Positions 27,876 to 36,138 of a stretch of DNA of 64,000 nt are shown here, in pieces (the first letter of the stretch is position 1; each line of letters begins with the position of its first letter). The stretch covers positions 1,984,001 through 2,048,000 of the forward strand of contig NZ_JASGKQ010000003.1 of NCBI RefSeq assembly GCF_047654785.1, given 5' to 3'. The notes under the pieces were generated by a model, which saw nothing but the letters and a program-made list of their open reading frames with translations, had not been told where the DNA came from and made no database searches. Origin of the DNA: Pelomonas sp047654785 (GTDB lineage: Bacteria; Pseudomonadota; Gammaproteobacteria; Burkholderiales; Burkholderiaceae_C). A program made the position numbers and the translations under genes.

Positions 27876-30305
27876 ATGCAATTCCCCGAGTCCTGGCTGC
27901 GCGAGTTCTGCAATCCGCCGCTGTCCACCGAGCAACTGGCCGAACTGCTGACCATGTCCGGCATGGAAGTGGAAGAGCTGCGCCCGGTCGCGCCGCCCTT
28001 CCACGGCATCGTCGTCGCCGAAATCCTCGCGGCCGAGCAGCATCCGAACGCGGACAAGCTGCGCGTCTGCCAGGTCAACGCGGGTGGCCCGGAGCCGCTG
28101 CAAATCGTCTGCGGCGCTCCCAATGCGCGGGCCGGCATCAAGGTGCCGCTGGCCACCGTCGGCGCCGAGCTGCCTCCTGGTGAAGACGGCAAGCCCTTCA
28201 AGATCGGCGTCGGCAAGCTGCGCGGCGTCGAGAGCTTCGGCATGCTGTGCTCGGCGCGCGAGCTGAAGCTCAGCGAAGACCACGGCGGCCTGCTGGAACT
28301 CTCCGCCGAGGCGCACGTCGGCGAGGACATCCGCAAGCACCTGAACCTCGACGACACGCTGTTCACGCTGAAGCTGACGCCCAACCTCGGCCACGGCCTG
28401 AGCGTGTTCGGCATCGCCCGCGAGGTGGCGGCGCTGACGGGCTCGCCACTGTTGCAGGCCGGGTTCCCGCCCGTCGCGCCGACGCTGGCGGACAAGCTGC
28501 CCGTGCGCATCGAAGCCCCCGACCTCTGCGGCCGCTTCTCGGGCCGCATCGTCAAGGGCATCGACACCCAAGCCAAGACGCCCGCGTGGATGGTGCAGCG
28601 CCTGGAGCGCTGCGGCCAGCGCTCGGTGACGGCGCTGGTGGACATCTCGAACTACGTGATGTTCGAGTACGGCCGCCCGTCGCACATCTTCGACCTCGAC
28701 AAGATCAGCGGCGAACTGGTCGTGCGCTGGGGCCGGGCCGGCGAGCAGTTGAAGCTGCTGAACGGCAACACGGTCCAGCTGGATGAGAAGGTCGGCGTCA
28801 TCGCCGACGCGCGCGAGGTCGAGTCGCTCGCCGGCATCATGGGCGGCGACCACACGGCCGTGTCCGACGACACGAGGAACGTCTACGTCGAGGCCGCGTT
28901 CTGGTGGCCCGAGGCCGTCATGGGCCGGGGCCGGCGCTACAACTTCTCGACCGACGCCGGCCACCGCTTCGAGCGCGGCGTCGATCCGTCGCAGACCGTC
29001 GAGCACATCGAGCGCATCACGCGGCTCATCCTCGACATCTGCGGCACACCCGACATCCAGGTCGGCGCGATGGACGACCAGCAGCCCAATGTGCCGGTGC
29101 GCCAGCCCGTGCGGCTGCGCGTCGCGCGCGCCGCCAAGGTCATCGGCATGCCCGTCACGCAGGCCGACTGCGAGCGCGTCTTCACGCGCCTCGGCCTGCC
29201 GTTCACGGCGGCCGACGGCGTGCTGACCGTCACGCCGCCGAGCTGGCGCTTCGACCTCCAGATCGAGGAAGACCTCATCGAGGAAATCATCCGCGTGCTC
29301 GGCTACCCGACGCTGCCGTCCAGCGCGCCGCTGGCGCCCATCGTCGGCCGCGCGCGCTCGGAGTCGCGCCAGTCCACGCACGCGCTGCGCCGCGCGGTCG
29401 CCGCGCGCGACTATTTCGAGACGATCAACTTCAGCTTCGTCGAGGAACGCTGGGAGCGCGAACTGGCCGGCGAGACGAACCCGATCAAGCTGCTGAACCC
29501 CATCGCCGCGCCGCTGTCCGTCATGCGCACCAGCCTGATCGGCAGCCTCGTGCAGGTGCTGCGTCACAACCAGGCCCGCCGCGCGACGCGCGTGCGCGTG
29601 TTCGAACTGGGCCGCGTGTTCAAGCGCGACGCAGCCGTCGCCACCGGCCCGCTGGCCGTCGCCGGCATCGCGCAGCCGCTGCGCATCGGCGGCCTCGCCT
29701 GGGGCCCGGCCGACCAGCAGCAATGGAGCCAGAAGGACCGCGCCGTCGATTTCTTCGACGTGAAGGGCGACCTCGAAGCGCTGTTCGCGCCGCAGGCGCT
29801 GAGCTTCGAGGCCGCCGAACACCCCGCGCTGCACCCCGGCCGCAGCGCCCGCGTGAGCCTGAATGGCCAGCCCATCGGCATCGTCGGTGAACTGCACCCG
29901 CGCTGGCGCCAGGCCTACGAGATCAGCGGCGGCGCACCCATCGTCTTCGAGCTGGACCTCGATGCCGCGCTGACCCGCACGCTGCCGCAGGGCCAGCCGC
30001 TGCCGCGCCAGCAGGCCGTGCAGCGCGACCTGGCGCTGGTCGTCAAGGACGGCGTGCCCCACGACGCGCTGATGGCCGCCATCGCCGCCGTCGGCGGCGC
30101 GCTGCTGCGCTCGGCCCGGCTGTTCGACGTGTTCAAACCCGCCGCCACCGCCACGACCGATTTGCAGGCCGACGAGCGCAGCCTGGCCGTGCGCCTGGAA
30201 CTGCTCGACGACGAGGCCACGCTGACCGACGAGCGCATCGACGCGGCCGTGGCCGCCATCGTCGCCGCCGCCAGCCAGCAACTCGGCGCGCGCCTGCGCG
30301 GCTGA
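27876..30305 (+). CDS. pheT: Phenylalanine-tRNA ligase beta subunit
   Basis: This 809-aa subunit starts MQFPESWLREFCNPPL. It shows the EMAP/tRNA-binding fold (VAEILAAEQHPNADKLRVCQ), the B3/4 editing region (CGRFSGRIVKGIDTQAKTP, RCGQRSVTALVDISNYV), the B5 domain with YNFSTDAGHRFERGVDP nearby, and the C-terminal anticodon-binding-like domain ending SQQLGARLRG. It contributes editing of mischarged Tyr-tRNA and tRNA binding. It is 12 bp upstream of ihfA. Confidence 0.97.
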   Translation: MQFPESWLREFCNPPLSTEQLAELLTMSGMEVEELRPVAPPFHGIVVAEILAAEQHPNADKLRVCQVNAGGPEPLQIVCGAPNARAGIKVPLATVGAELPPGEDGKPFKIGVGKLRGVESFGMLCSARELKLSEDHGGLLELSAEAHVGEDIRKHLNLDDTLFTLKLTPNLGHGLSVFGIAREVAALTGSPLLQAGFPPVAPTLADKLPVRIEAPDLCGRFSGRIVKGIDTQAKTPAWMVQRLERCGQRSVTALVDISNYVMFEYGRPSHIFDLDKISGELVVRWGRAGEQLKLLNGNTVQLDEKVGVIADAREVESLAGIMGGDHTAVSDDTRNVYVEAAFWWPEAVMGRGRRYNFSTDAGHRFERGVDPSQTVEHIERITRLILDICGTPDIQVGAMDDQQPNVPVRQPVRLRVARAAKVIGMPVTQADCERVFTRLGLPFTAADGVLTVTPPSWRFDLQIEEDLIEEIIRVLGYPTLPSSAPLAPIVGRARSESRQSTHALRRAVAARDYFETINFSFVEERWERELAGETNPIKLLNPIAAPLSVMRTSLIGSLVQVLRHNQARRATRVRVFELGRVFKRDAAVATGPLAVAGIAQPLRIGGLAWGPADQQQWSQKDRAVDFFDVKGDLEALFAPQALSFEAAEHPALHPGRSARVSLNGQPIGIVGELHPRWRQAYEISGGAPIVFELDLDAALTRTLPQGQPLPRQQAVQRDLALVVKDGVPHDALMAAIAAVGGALLRSARLFDVFKPAATATTDLQADERSLAVRLELLDDEATLTDERIDAAVAAIVAAASQQLGARLRG

Positions 30306-30317
30306 CCGGAGGTCCCC

Positions 30318-30683
30318 ATGGACGCCAACGACCCCAAGAAGGCCGCCGCCGTCGTCATCGGCAGCCTGGAGACGCCCACGCTGACCAAGGCCGAACTGGC
30401 CGAACTGCTGTTCGACAAGCTCGGCCTGAACAAGCGCGAGTCCAAGGACATGGTCGAGGCCTTCTTCGACATCCTGCACGACAGCCTCGTCAAGGGGCAG
30501 GACGTCAAGCTCTCCGGCTTCGGCAACTTCAACATCCGCCGCAAGGCGCCGCGGCCGGGCCGCAACCCGCGCACCGGCGAGTCCATCCCGATCAAGGCGC
30601 GCAACGTCGTCACCTTCCACGCCAGCCACAAACTCAAGGGGGTGGTGCAAGGTGACGCGCCCGCGGGCGAGGACTTCGAGTAG
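30318..30683 (+). CDS. ihfA: Integration host factor subunit alpha
   Basis: The 121-aa protein contains the whole HU/IHF fold (TLTKAELAELLFDKLGLNKR, VKLSGFGNFNIRRKAPRPGR, NPRTGESIPIKARNVVTF). It is about 20 residues longer than E. coli IHF-alpha, mostly by an N-terminal extension MDANDPKKAAAVVIGSLE, common in betaproteobacteria as far as I recall. It pairs with IHF-beta (not in the window) to bend DNA. GGAGG precedes the ATG. Confidence 0.96.
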   Translation: MDANDPKKAAAVVIGSLETPTLTKAELAELLFDKLGLNKRESKDMVEAFFDILHDSLVKGQDVKLSGFGNFNIRRKAPRPGRNPRTGESIPIKARNVVTFHASHKLKGVVQGDAPAGEDFE

Positions 30684-30731
30684 AGTCTGCCCTCCCCACG
30701 CGAACTCCTTGATTTGCAATGAGAATTTGCA

Positions 30732-31247
30732 ATGGATAAGGCGCTTCCCGCCATCCCCGCCAAACGCTACTTCACCATCGGTGAGGTCAGCGAGCTGTGC
30801 GGCGTGAAGCCCTATGTGCTGCGCTACTGGGAGCAGGAGTTCACGCAACTCAAGCCGATGAAGCGGCGCGGCAACCGGCGCTACTACCAGCACCACGAGG
30901 TGCTGCTGATCCGCCGCATCCGCGACCTGCTCTACGACCAGGGCTTCACGATCAGCGGCGCGCGCAACCAGCTGAGCGAAGGCCTGCCGCCGCCGGCCAC
31001 GCAGAACTTCCGCGACGAGGCCGAGGCCGCGCAGGCCGCCGATGTGCCGGATGACGATGCCGACGACCTGCCCGGTGAACCGATGCCGGCCCCGGCCGCC
31101 CGCCACGCGGCGCCGCACGCCGCGGCCCAGCCGCTGAAGGCGGCCGGCGCGTCGATCACGCTGCCGGTGCTGGCCGCCGGGCCGCTGACCTCGCTGGAGC
31201 AGGTCCGCGCCGAGCTGCTGTCGATCCGCGCGACGCTCCTCACCTGA
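30732..31247 (+). CDS. MerR-family transcriptional regulator
   Basis: The 171-aa product has one MerR-type winged helix (YFTIGEVSELCGVKPYVLRY, WEQEFTQLKPMKRRGNRRYY) and a C-terminal Ala/Pro-rich tail with a short helix LTSLEQVRAELLSI. It lacks effector-binding cysteines. A MerR-like gene after ihfA, followed by tRNA-Pro, is a conserved arrangement in Burkholderiales; its targets are not known to me. Confidence 0.92.
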   Translation: MDKALPAIPAKRYFTIGEVSELCGVKPYVLRYWEQEFTQLKPMKRRGNRRYYQHHEVLLIRRIRDLLYDQGFTISGARNQLSEGLPPPATQNFRDEAEAAQAADVPDDDADDLPGEPMPAPAARHAAPHAAAQPLKAAGASITLPVLAAGPLTSLEQVRAELLSIRATLLT

Positions 31248-31276
31248 AATCGCCGGCCGGGTGCTGATTTCTCGGT

Positions 31277-31282
31277 TATACT
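31277..31282 (+). promoter_or_regulatory. Candidate -10 box of the tRNA-Pro gene
   Basis: TATACT lies 12 bp before the mature tRNA 5' end, followed by a GC-rich discriminator as usual for stable RNA promoters. A clear -35 box is not visible. Confidence 0.5.
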
Positions 31283-31293
31283 GCTCGGCTCAG

Positions 31294-31371
<78 letters not shown>

Positions 31372-31389
31372 AAAACAAGAAGAGAAATC

Positions 31390-31428
31390 AAGGACTTAGA
31401 AGCGAAAGCCTCTAAGTCCTTTTTCCTT
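31390..31428 (+). terminator. Rho-independent terminator after tRNA-Pro
   Basis: A perfect 11-bp stem AAGGACTTAGA (31390-31400) / TCTAAGTCCTT (31411-31421), with an inner GC-GAAA-GC cap, is followed by a T-rich tract. It is one of the few AT-rich pieces of the window. Confidence 0.9.
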
Positions 31429-31543
31429 TCTGGCTGCGGAAGTAGCCTGGCGACTCCTGTCTTCTGCCGCCCGGACACCTAGGGGCTGCCAGCGCCCGCC
31501 CTGCTGTCTAGACTGGCCGGCCCCGCCCCCGGAGCCCCCCCCC

Positions 31544-32116
31544 ATGAAGACCCTCATTCTCGCCACCGCCCTCGCCTCGGCCTTCGCGGCCCCCGCCCCA
31601 TCCCGCGCCGACGAGCTGCAGGGCACGACCGTCGAGGTGCGTTACGACTATGTCGGCGGCGGGCAGGACTGGCACACGAGCGACAGCGTCATGGTCAGCG
31701 ACGACATCGAGCTGAGCTGCCCCGGCGCCGCGCAGCTCTGCAACGTGCTGACCGTGCCGACGCAGACGCTGGACATCGACGACCGCCGCATCCGCTACCA
31801 CTACACCGGCACCGGCCTCAACGCCGATTTCAGCGACATCGCCGTCAACGCCTTCACCTTCGCGTCGCTGTACGGCAGCGACAGGCGGATCGCCGGCGTG
31901 GCACTGGAGACCACCATCGACAAGCTCGACCTGTCGCGGCTGAGCTTCGCGGACCACAGCATCCGCATCGACATGCGCGGCCTAAGCGCGGCGCCGGACG
32001 CCTGGTTCGAGATCTACGCATGGACCGCCCCGGTGCCCGAGCCCGCCAGCGCCGCGCTGCTGCTGGGCGGCCTCGCACTCCTGGCCGCGCAGCGGCGCCG
32101 CGCCGGCCGCCGCTGA
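31544..32116 (+). CDS. PEP-CTERM sorting-domain protein
   Basis: The 190-aa exported protein has a signal peptide MKTLILATALASAFAAPAPS and a C-terminal sorting tail: VPEPASAALLLGGLALLA followed by AQRRRAGRR. That is the PEP motif, a membrane helix and a basic end recognised by exosortase in EPS-producing Gram-negative bacteria. The middle has no recognised domain. An exosortase gene is not in the window. A run of ten C precedes the ATG. Confidence 0.88.
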   Translation: MKTLILATALASAFAAPAPSRADELQGTTVEVRYDYVGGGQDWHTSDSVMVSDDIELSCPGAAQLCNVLTVPTQTLDIDDRRIRYHYTGTGLNADFSDIAVNAFTFASLYGSDRRIAGVALETTIDKLDLSRLSFADHSIRIDMRGLSAAPDAWFEIYAWTAPVPEPASAALLLGGLALLAAQRRRAGRR

Positions 32117-32162
32117 ACGCGCCGGGATAATCGCGGCCATCCCCGCCCCGACACTCCCACCC

Positions 32163-32873
32163 GTGACCCCTCCCGCCCCTGAAGGCCTCGTCCTGCGCGA
32201 CGGCCCCGCGCTGCCGCCGCTCGCCCACTTCAAGCTCGCCGCCTTCGACATGGACTCGACGCTGATCGGCATCGAGTGCATCGACGAGATCGCCGCGCTC
32301 GCCGGCCGGGGCGCCGAGGTGGCCGCCATCACCGAGGCCGCCATGCGCGGCGAGATCACCGACTTCAAGGACAGCCTGCGCCGCCGCCTGGCGCTGCTGG
32401 CCGGCGTGCCGGCCGGCGTGCTGGACCGGGTGCTGGCCGAACGGCTGCACTTCAATCCCGGCGCGCGCGAGCTGTGCGCGGCGCTGAAGGCCGCGGGCCT
32501 GAAGCTGCTGCTCGTCTCCGGCGGCTTCACCTTCTTCACCCGCTTCGTCGCGGCCGAACTGGGCATGGACTTCGTGCGCAGCAACGAGCTCGAGATCGTG
32601 GATGGCGCCCTCACCGGCCGCCTCGTCATGCAGGACTGGGGCGACATCTGCGACGGCGAGCAGAAGCGGCTGATGCTGCTGGCCTGCTGCGCGGCGGTCG
32701 GCTGCCGCCCCGAGCAGGCGATTGCGGTCGGCGACGGCGCCAACGACCTGCCGATGATGGGTGCCGCCGGCCTGTCCGTGGCCTACCACGCCAAGCCCCG
32801 GGTGCGCGAGCAGGCCCGCGTCGCCATCGACGGCGGCGGGCTGGCGCGGCTGCTGGACGTCCTCAGGCCGTAG
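32163..32873 (+). CDS. serB: Phosphoserine phosphatase
   Basis: This 236-aa HAD phosphatase makes serine from phosphoserine. I use a GTG start at 32163; no ATG occurs before the catalytic motif AFDMDSTLIGIECIDEIA (first Asp is the nucleophile). Motif II is LLLVSGGFTFFTRF, motif III includes KR in DGEQKRLMLL, and motif IV is GDGANDLPMMGAAGLSVAYH. The 3' end overlaps the convergent rraA gene by 11 bp. Confidence 0.93.
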   Translation: MTPPAPEGLVLRDGPALPPLAHFKLAAFDMDSTLIGIECIDEIAALAGRGAEVAAITEAAMRGEITDFKDSLRRRLALLAGVPAGVLDRVLAERLHFNPGARELCAALKAAGLKLLLVSGGFTFFTRFVAAELGMDFVRSNELEIVDGALTGRLVMQDWGDICDGEQKRLMLLACCAAVGCRPEQAIAVGDGANDLPMMGAAGLSVAYHAKPRVREQARVAIDGGGLARLLDVLRP

Positions 32874-33372
32874 CGGCGGCGGCCAGCGGCCCGGCGCTGA
32901 CGACCACGCCGTCCGCGTCGGCATAGAGCCAGTCGCCCGGCCGCACGTCCACGCCGCAGACGCGCACCGCGACGCCGGCCAGGCCCTGGCCCCGGCGGTC
33001 CGTCGGCAGCGGCACCGCCGCCAGCGCGAGGATGCCGATGCCGGTCGCCGCCAGCTCCGCCACGTCGCGCACGCAGCCGTCGATGACGATGCCGGCCCAG
33101 CCGTTGCTCGCCGCCGCGGCGGCCAGGTTGCCGCCCAGCAAAGCCCGGCGCCGCGAGCCGCCGCCGTCGACGACGAGCACGCGGCCCGCGCCGGGGCTCT
33201 CGACGGCCTCCTTCACGCGGCTGTTGTCGTCGGCGCAGCGCACCGTCGCCACCGGCCCGGCGAAGCGCGCCGCGCCGCCGAAGGCCGCCAGCGCGCCGCC
33301 CGGCAGCACGCGGAAGGCGCCGCTGTCGTCGGCCTTGTGGGCATCGCAGAAGTCGCAGGTCGAAAAGCTCAT
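32863..33372 (-). CDS. rraA: RraA-family protein (RNase E regulator / HMG-type aldolase family)
   Basis: The 169-aa product has GALAAFGGAARFAGPVATVR, LVVDGGGSRRRALLGGNLA and the family signature NGWAGIVIDGCVRDVAEL. In E. coli RraA inhibits RNase E; the same fold also occurs in 4-hydroxy-4-methyl-2-oxoglutarate aldolases. The early cysteines (STCDFCDAH) are typical of the RraA side. Its ATG overlaps the stop of the upstream S4-domain gene (ATGA), so the two are coupled. Confidence 0.88.
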   Translation of the reverse strand: MSFSTCDFCDAHKADDSGAFRVLPGGALAAFGGAARFAGPVATVRCADDNSRVKEAVESPGAGRVLVVDGGGSRRRALLGGNLAAAAASNGWAGIVIDGCVRDVAELAATGIGILALAAVPLPTDRRGQGLAGVAVRVCGVDVRPGDWLYADADGVVVSAGPLAAAATA

Positions 33373-33602
33373 CGCCCGTCTCCTTGCGCCGCAGCGACGC
33401 GCAGTTGCTGGCCGGCGAACTCGACCAGCTGCCCGGCGCGCATCTTGGCCGTCTTGCGCAACTCCACCTGGCCGTCCACGCGCACCTCGCCGGCGGCGAT
33501 CCGCGCGCGTGCCTGGCCGCCGCTGTCGGCCAGGCCGGTGGCCTTCAGCAGCTTGTCCAGTTCGATGTAGTCGCCGCGAAGTTCCAAGATGATTTCCTGC
33601 AT
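33369..33602 (-). CDS. Small S4-domain RNA-binding protein (YbcJ-like)
   Basis: The 77-aa product starts MQEIILELRGDYIELDKLLK (ATG at 33602; one more ATG lies 9 bp upstream). It carries the S4 motif SGGQARARIAAGEVRVDGQV, then RKTAKMRAGQ. Such small proteins bind structured RNA, often rRNA. Coupling by a 4-base overlap to rraA, whose family acts on RNA decay, is suggestive. Confidence 0.88.
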   Translation of the reverse strand: MQEIILELRGDYIELDKLLKATGLADSGGQARARIAAGEVRVDGQVELRKTAKMRAGQLVEFAGQQLRVAAAQGDGR

Positions 33603-33633
33603 GCGCCGCATTCTGGCAGCGCCGCAGCCGGGC

Positions 33634-34050
33634 TCAGCGGCTGAAGTCGCCACTGGCCTCGGGCTGGTAGGGCAAGGCCTGGATGCACAGGCTGCCGACC
33701 GCCCCATGGCCGGCCTGCCAGCTGACCTGCTCGCCGACCGTGCGGCCCAGCAGACTCAGGCCCACGGGCGACAGCACCGAGATGCGGCCCTGCTCCGGCC
33801 GGGCATCGGCCGGGTAGCACAGGGTCAGGCGTTGCCGCTGGCCGCGCTGCGGGCCGAGCACCTCGACCTCGGAGTTCATCGACACGACGTCGGCCGGCAA
33901 CTGCGGCGACGGCAGCAGCTCGGCGGTGTCGAGCAGGTCCTGCAAGGGCTTGTGCGCCGTCGGCAGGGCGCCCACCAGCAGGCTCAGGCGGCGGTGGTCG
34001 AGTTCGCTCAGCAGGCGCTCGGCGCCCGGTTGCGGGGATGGGAAGGACAT
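33634..34050 (-). CDS. Rnk-like GreA/GreB C-terminal domain protein
   Basis: This 138-aa protein starts at ATG 34050 with GAGGT upstream. The N-terminal part (ERLLSELDHRRLSLLVGAL) is a short Rnk-type segment and the C-terminal part (ADVVSMNSEVEVLG, LCYPADARPEQGRISVLSPV, LLGRTVGEQVSW) is the FKBP-like GreA/GreB domain. Without the coiled-coil finger it would bind RNA polymerase rather than cleave transcripts, as with Rnk. Confidence 0.87.
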   Translation of the reverse strand: MSFPSPQPGAERLLSELDHRRLSLLVGALPTAHKPLQDLLDTAELLPSPQLPADVVSMNSEVEVLGPQRGQRQRLTLCYPADARPEQGRISVLSPVGLSLLGRTVGEQVSWQAGHGAVGSLCIQALPYQPEASGDFSR

Positions 34051-34175
34051 GGCTGCACCTCGTTCGGGGCCATGCCGCCGGACAGGGCCTGGCAGCGGCG
34101 GCACGGCATCGCGCTGGCTGTGGGCCCGGCGATCGAGGTTGCGCTATGTGGGGGAGTGGTGGGGGATCGCCGGGC

Positions 34176-34277
34176 TCAGGAATCTGCGGCCGGGCGCTGG
34201 AAGGCCACGGCCAGGCGTCCGCCCGCCACCGTGTCGGCGACGGGCATGGGGCGCTGCGGATGGGCCGGGCTTCTCAT
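34176..34277 (-). CDS. Possible 33-aa ORF, function unknown
   Basis: In the 265-bp gap between the Rnk-like gene and the TPP-enzyme gene a short frame reads MRSPAHPQRPMPVADTVAGG and on to PAADS. It has plausible GC-rich codons but no clear ribosome site and no family I know. It could be a small protein or chance. Nothing else is apparent in this gap. Confidence 0.2.
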   Translation of the reverse strand: MRSPAHPQRPMPVADTVAGGRLAVAFQRPAADS

Positions 34278-34315
34278 GGCGGGCGATTGTGCCCCAGCGG
34301 GCGGCGCTGTCCGGC

Positions 34316-36031
34316 TCAGCCCGCCCGGCGCTGCAGCGCCGCGTCGCGGATGGCGGTGAGCGTCGCGCGCGAGGTGGACACGTCGCCGGACAGCCGCAGG
34401 TGCAGCAGCGCCGGCCGGCCGGCGGCGATGGCCGCGTCCAGCGCCGGGCCGACCTGCGCGGTGCTCTCGGCCCGCGCGGCGACGAAGCCGTAGGCCTCGG
34501 CCAGCCGGGCGAAGTCGGGGTTGAACAGGTCGCTGCCCGACACCCGGCCCGGGTACTCGCGCTCCTGGTGCATGCGGATGGTGCCGTAGCTGCCGTTGTC
34601 GACGACGACGATGAGCAGCTTCTTCGCGCCGTAGCCGGTGGCCGTGGCCAGCTCCTGGCCGGTCATCAGGAAGTCGCCGTCGCCGGCGATGTTGACGACC
34701 CAGCGCTCATCCTGCAGCAGCGCCGCGGCGACCGCGGCCGGCACGCCGTAGCCCATCGCGCCCGACGTCGGCGCCAGCTGCGTCTTGCCGAAGCGGTGCA
34801 GCGCGGTGTAGCGGTGGAAACGGTGCAGCCAGCCGCTGTAGTTGCCGGCGCCGTTCGTGAAGATCGTGCCCTCCGGCAGCTTCTCGGCCAGCAGGCGGAC
34901 GACCTCGGCCATGTCCAGCGGCGCGACCGGCGTGGGCTCGAGGTTGGCGCGGTAGTCGGCGTTGGCGGCGGCGGTCCAGCCGCGCCAGCGGATGTCGGCG
35001 GGCGGCTCCAGCGCGGCCAGAGCGGGCGCGGCCTGGCTCATGCTGGCGTTGATCAGCAGTTCGGCCGTGTAGACGCGGCCCAGTTCCTCGGCGCCGGCGT
35101 GGAGATGGATGAGCTGCTGCGCGGGCCGCGGCGCCTGCAGCAGCGTGTAGCCGCCGGTGGTCATCTCGCCCAGGCGCGGGCCGACGGCGAGGATGAGGTC
35201 GGCGTCCCGCACCCGCGCCGCGAGCCGGGGGTTGATGCCGATGCCCACGTCGCCCGCGTAGTTCGGGTGCGCGTTGTCGAACAGGTCCTGGAAGCGGAAC
35301 GCACAGCCGACGGGCAGTTGCCAGGCCTCGGCAAAACGCTGCAGCGCGGCGGCGGCGCCGGGCGTCCAGCCGCCGCCGCCGGCGATGACCAGCGGCCGCT
35401 GGGCGGCGGCCAGGCGCCCGCGCAGCTCGGCCAGCGCGGCCGGCGTGGGCGCGGCCTCGGCCGGCCGCGCGGGCGGGACGACGGGCGCCGTGATGGCCTG
35501 CGTCAGCATGTCCTCGGGCAGCACCAGCACGACCGGGCCGGGCCGGCCCTGCATCGCGGTGTGGAAGGCGCGGGCGACGTACTCCGGCAGGCGCTCGGCG
35601 TCGTGCACCTCGCCCACCCACTTGGCCATGCCCAGCGTGCCGGGGCCGAACATCTGGCGGTAGTCCACCTCCTGGAAGGCCTCGCGGTCGCGCTGGTCGC
35701 TGGCGACCTGGCCGATGAACAGGATCATCGGCGTGCTGTCCTGGAAGGCAGTGTGCAGGCCGATGCTGGCGTTCGTCGCGCCCGGGCCGCGCGTGACGAA
35801 GCAGATGCCGGGCCGGCCGGTCAGCTTGCCCTGCGCCTCGGCCATGAAGGCCGCGCCGCCCTCCTGCCGGCAGGCGATGAAGCGGATGCGATCGGCATGC
35901 TCGTGGAAGCCGTCCAGCACGGCGAGATAGCTCTCGCCCGGCACGCCGAAGGCCGTGGTGACGCCCTGGGCGATCAGCGCTTCGACCAGGGCATGGCCGG
36001 CGAGGCGGGCGGGAGGGGGGTGTCCAGTCAT
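34316..36031 (-). CDS. Thiamine-pyrophosphate-dependent enzyme, acetolactate-synthase-large-subunit-like
   Basis: This 571-aa protein starts MTGHPPPARLAGHALVEALI. The cofactor-activating Glu lies in AFGVPGESYLAVL, near residue 35. The central domain follows (RPLVIAGGGGWTPGAAAAL) and the TPP-binding motif is GDGDFLMTGQELATATGYG with the distal Asn in VVVDNGSYGTI. It resembles IlvB-like enzymes, but no small regulatory subunit or other branched-chain gene is near. Other TPP lyases (for example acetolactate, sulfoacetaldehyde or oxalyl-CoA enzymes) are possible; the substrate is open. Confidence 0.88.
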   Translation of the reverse strand: MTGHPPPARLAGHALVEALIAQGVTTAFGVPGESYLAVLDGFHEHADRIRFIACRQEGGAAFMAEAQGKLTGRPGICFVTRGPGATNASIGLHTAFQDSTPMILFIGQVASDQRDREAFQEVDYRQMFGPGTLGMAKWVGEVHDAERLPEYVARAFHTAMQGRPGPVVLVLPEDMLTQAITAPVVPPARPAEAAPTPAALAELRGRLAAAQRPLVIAGGGGWTPGAAAALQRFAEAWQLPVGCAFRFQDLFDNAHPNYAGDVGIGINPRLAARVRDADLILAVGPRLGEMTTGGYTLLQAPRPAQQLIHLHAGAEELGRVYTAELLINASMSQAAPALAALEPPADIRWRGWTAAANADYRANLEPTPVAPLDMAEVVRLLAEKLPEGTIFTNGAGNYSGWLHRFHRYTALHRFGKTQLAPTSGAMGYGVPAAVAAALLQDERWVVNIAGDGDFLMTGQELATATGYGAKKLLIVVVDNGSYGTIRMHQEREYPGRVSGSDLFNPDFARLAEAYGFVAARAESTAQVGPALDAAIAAGRPALLHLRLSGDVSTSRATLTAIRDAALQRRAG

Positions 36032-36138
36032 CCGGGGACTGTAAGCCGCCGGCCGCCACGCCAGGCATTGACACAAAGGTGTCGGCCATAACCCGCCGTG
36101 GCCCTGCCGGGGCGGGCGGCGGGCGCCGGCCCGGCGCG

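Noticed and set aside
26226..31118. 1630-codon minus-strand frame across rplT-pheST-ihfA
   Set aside because: It is antisense to conserved housekeeping genes and shows no recognisable motif.
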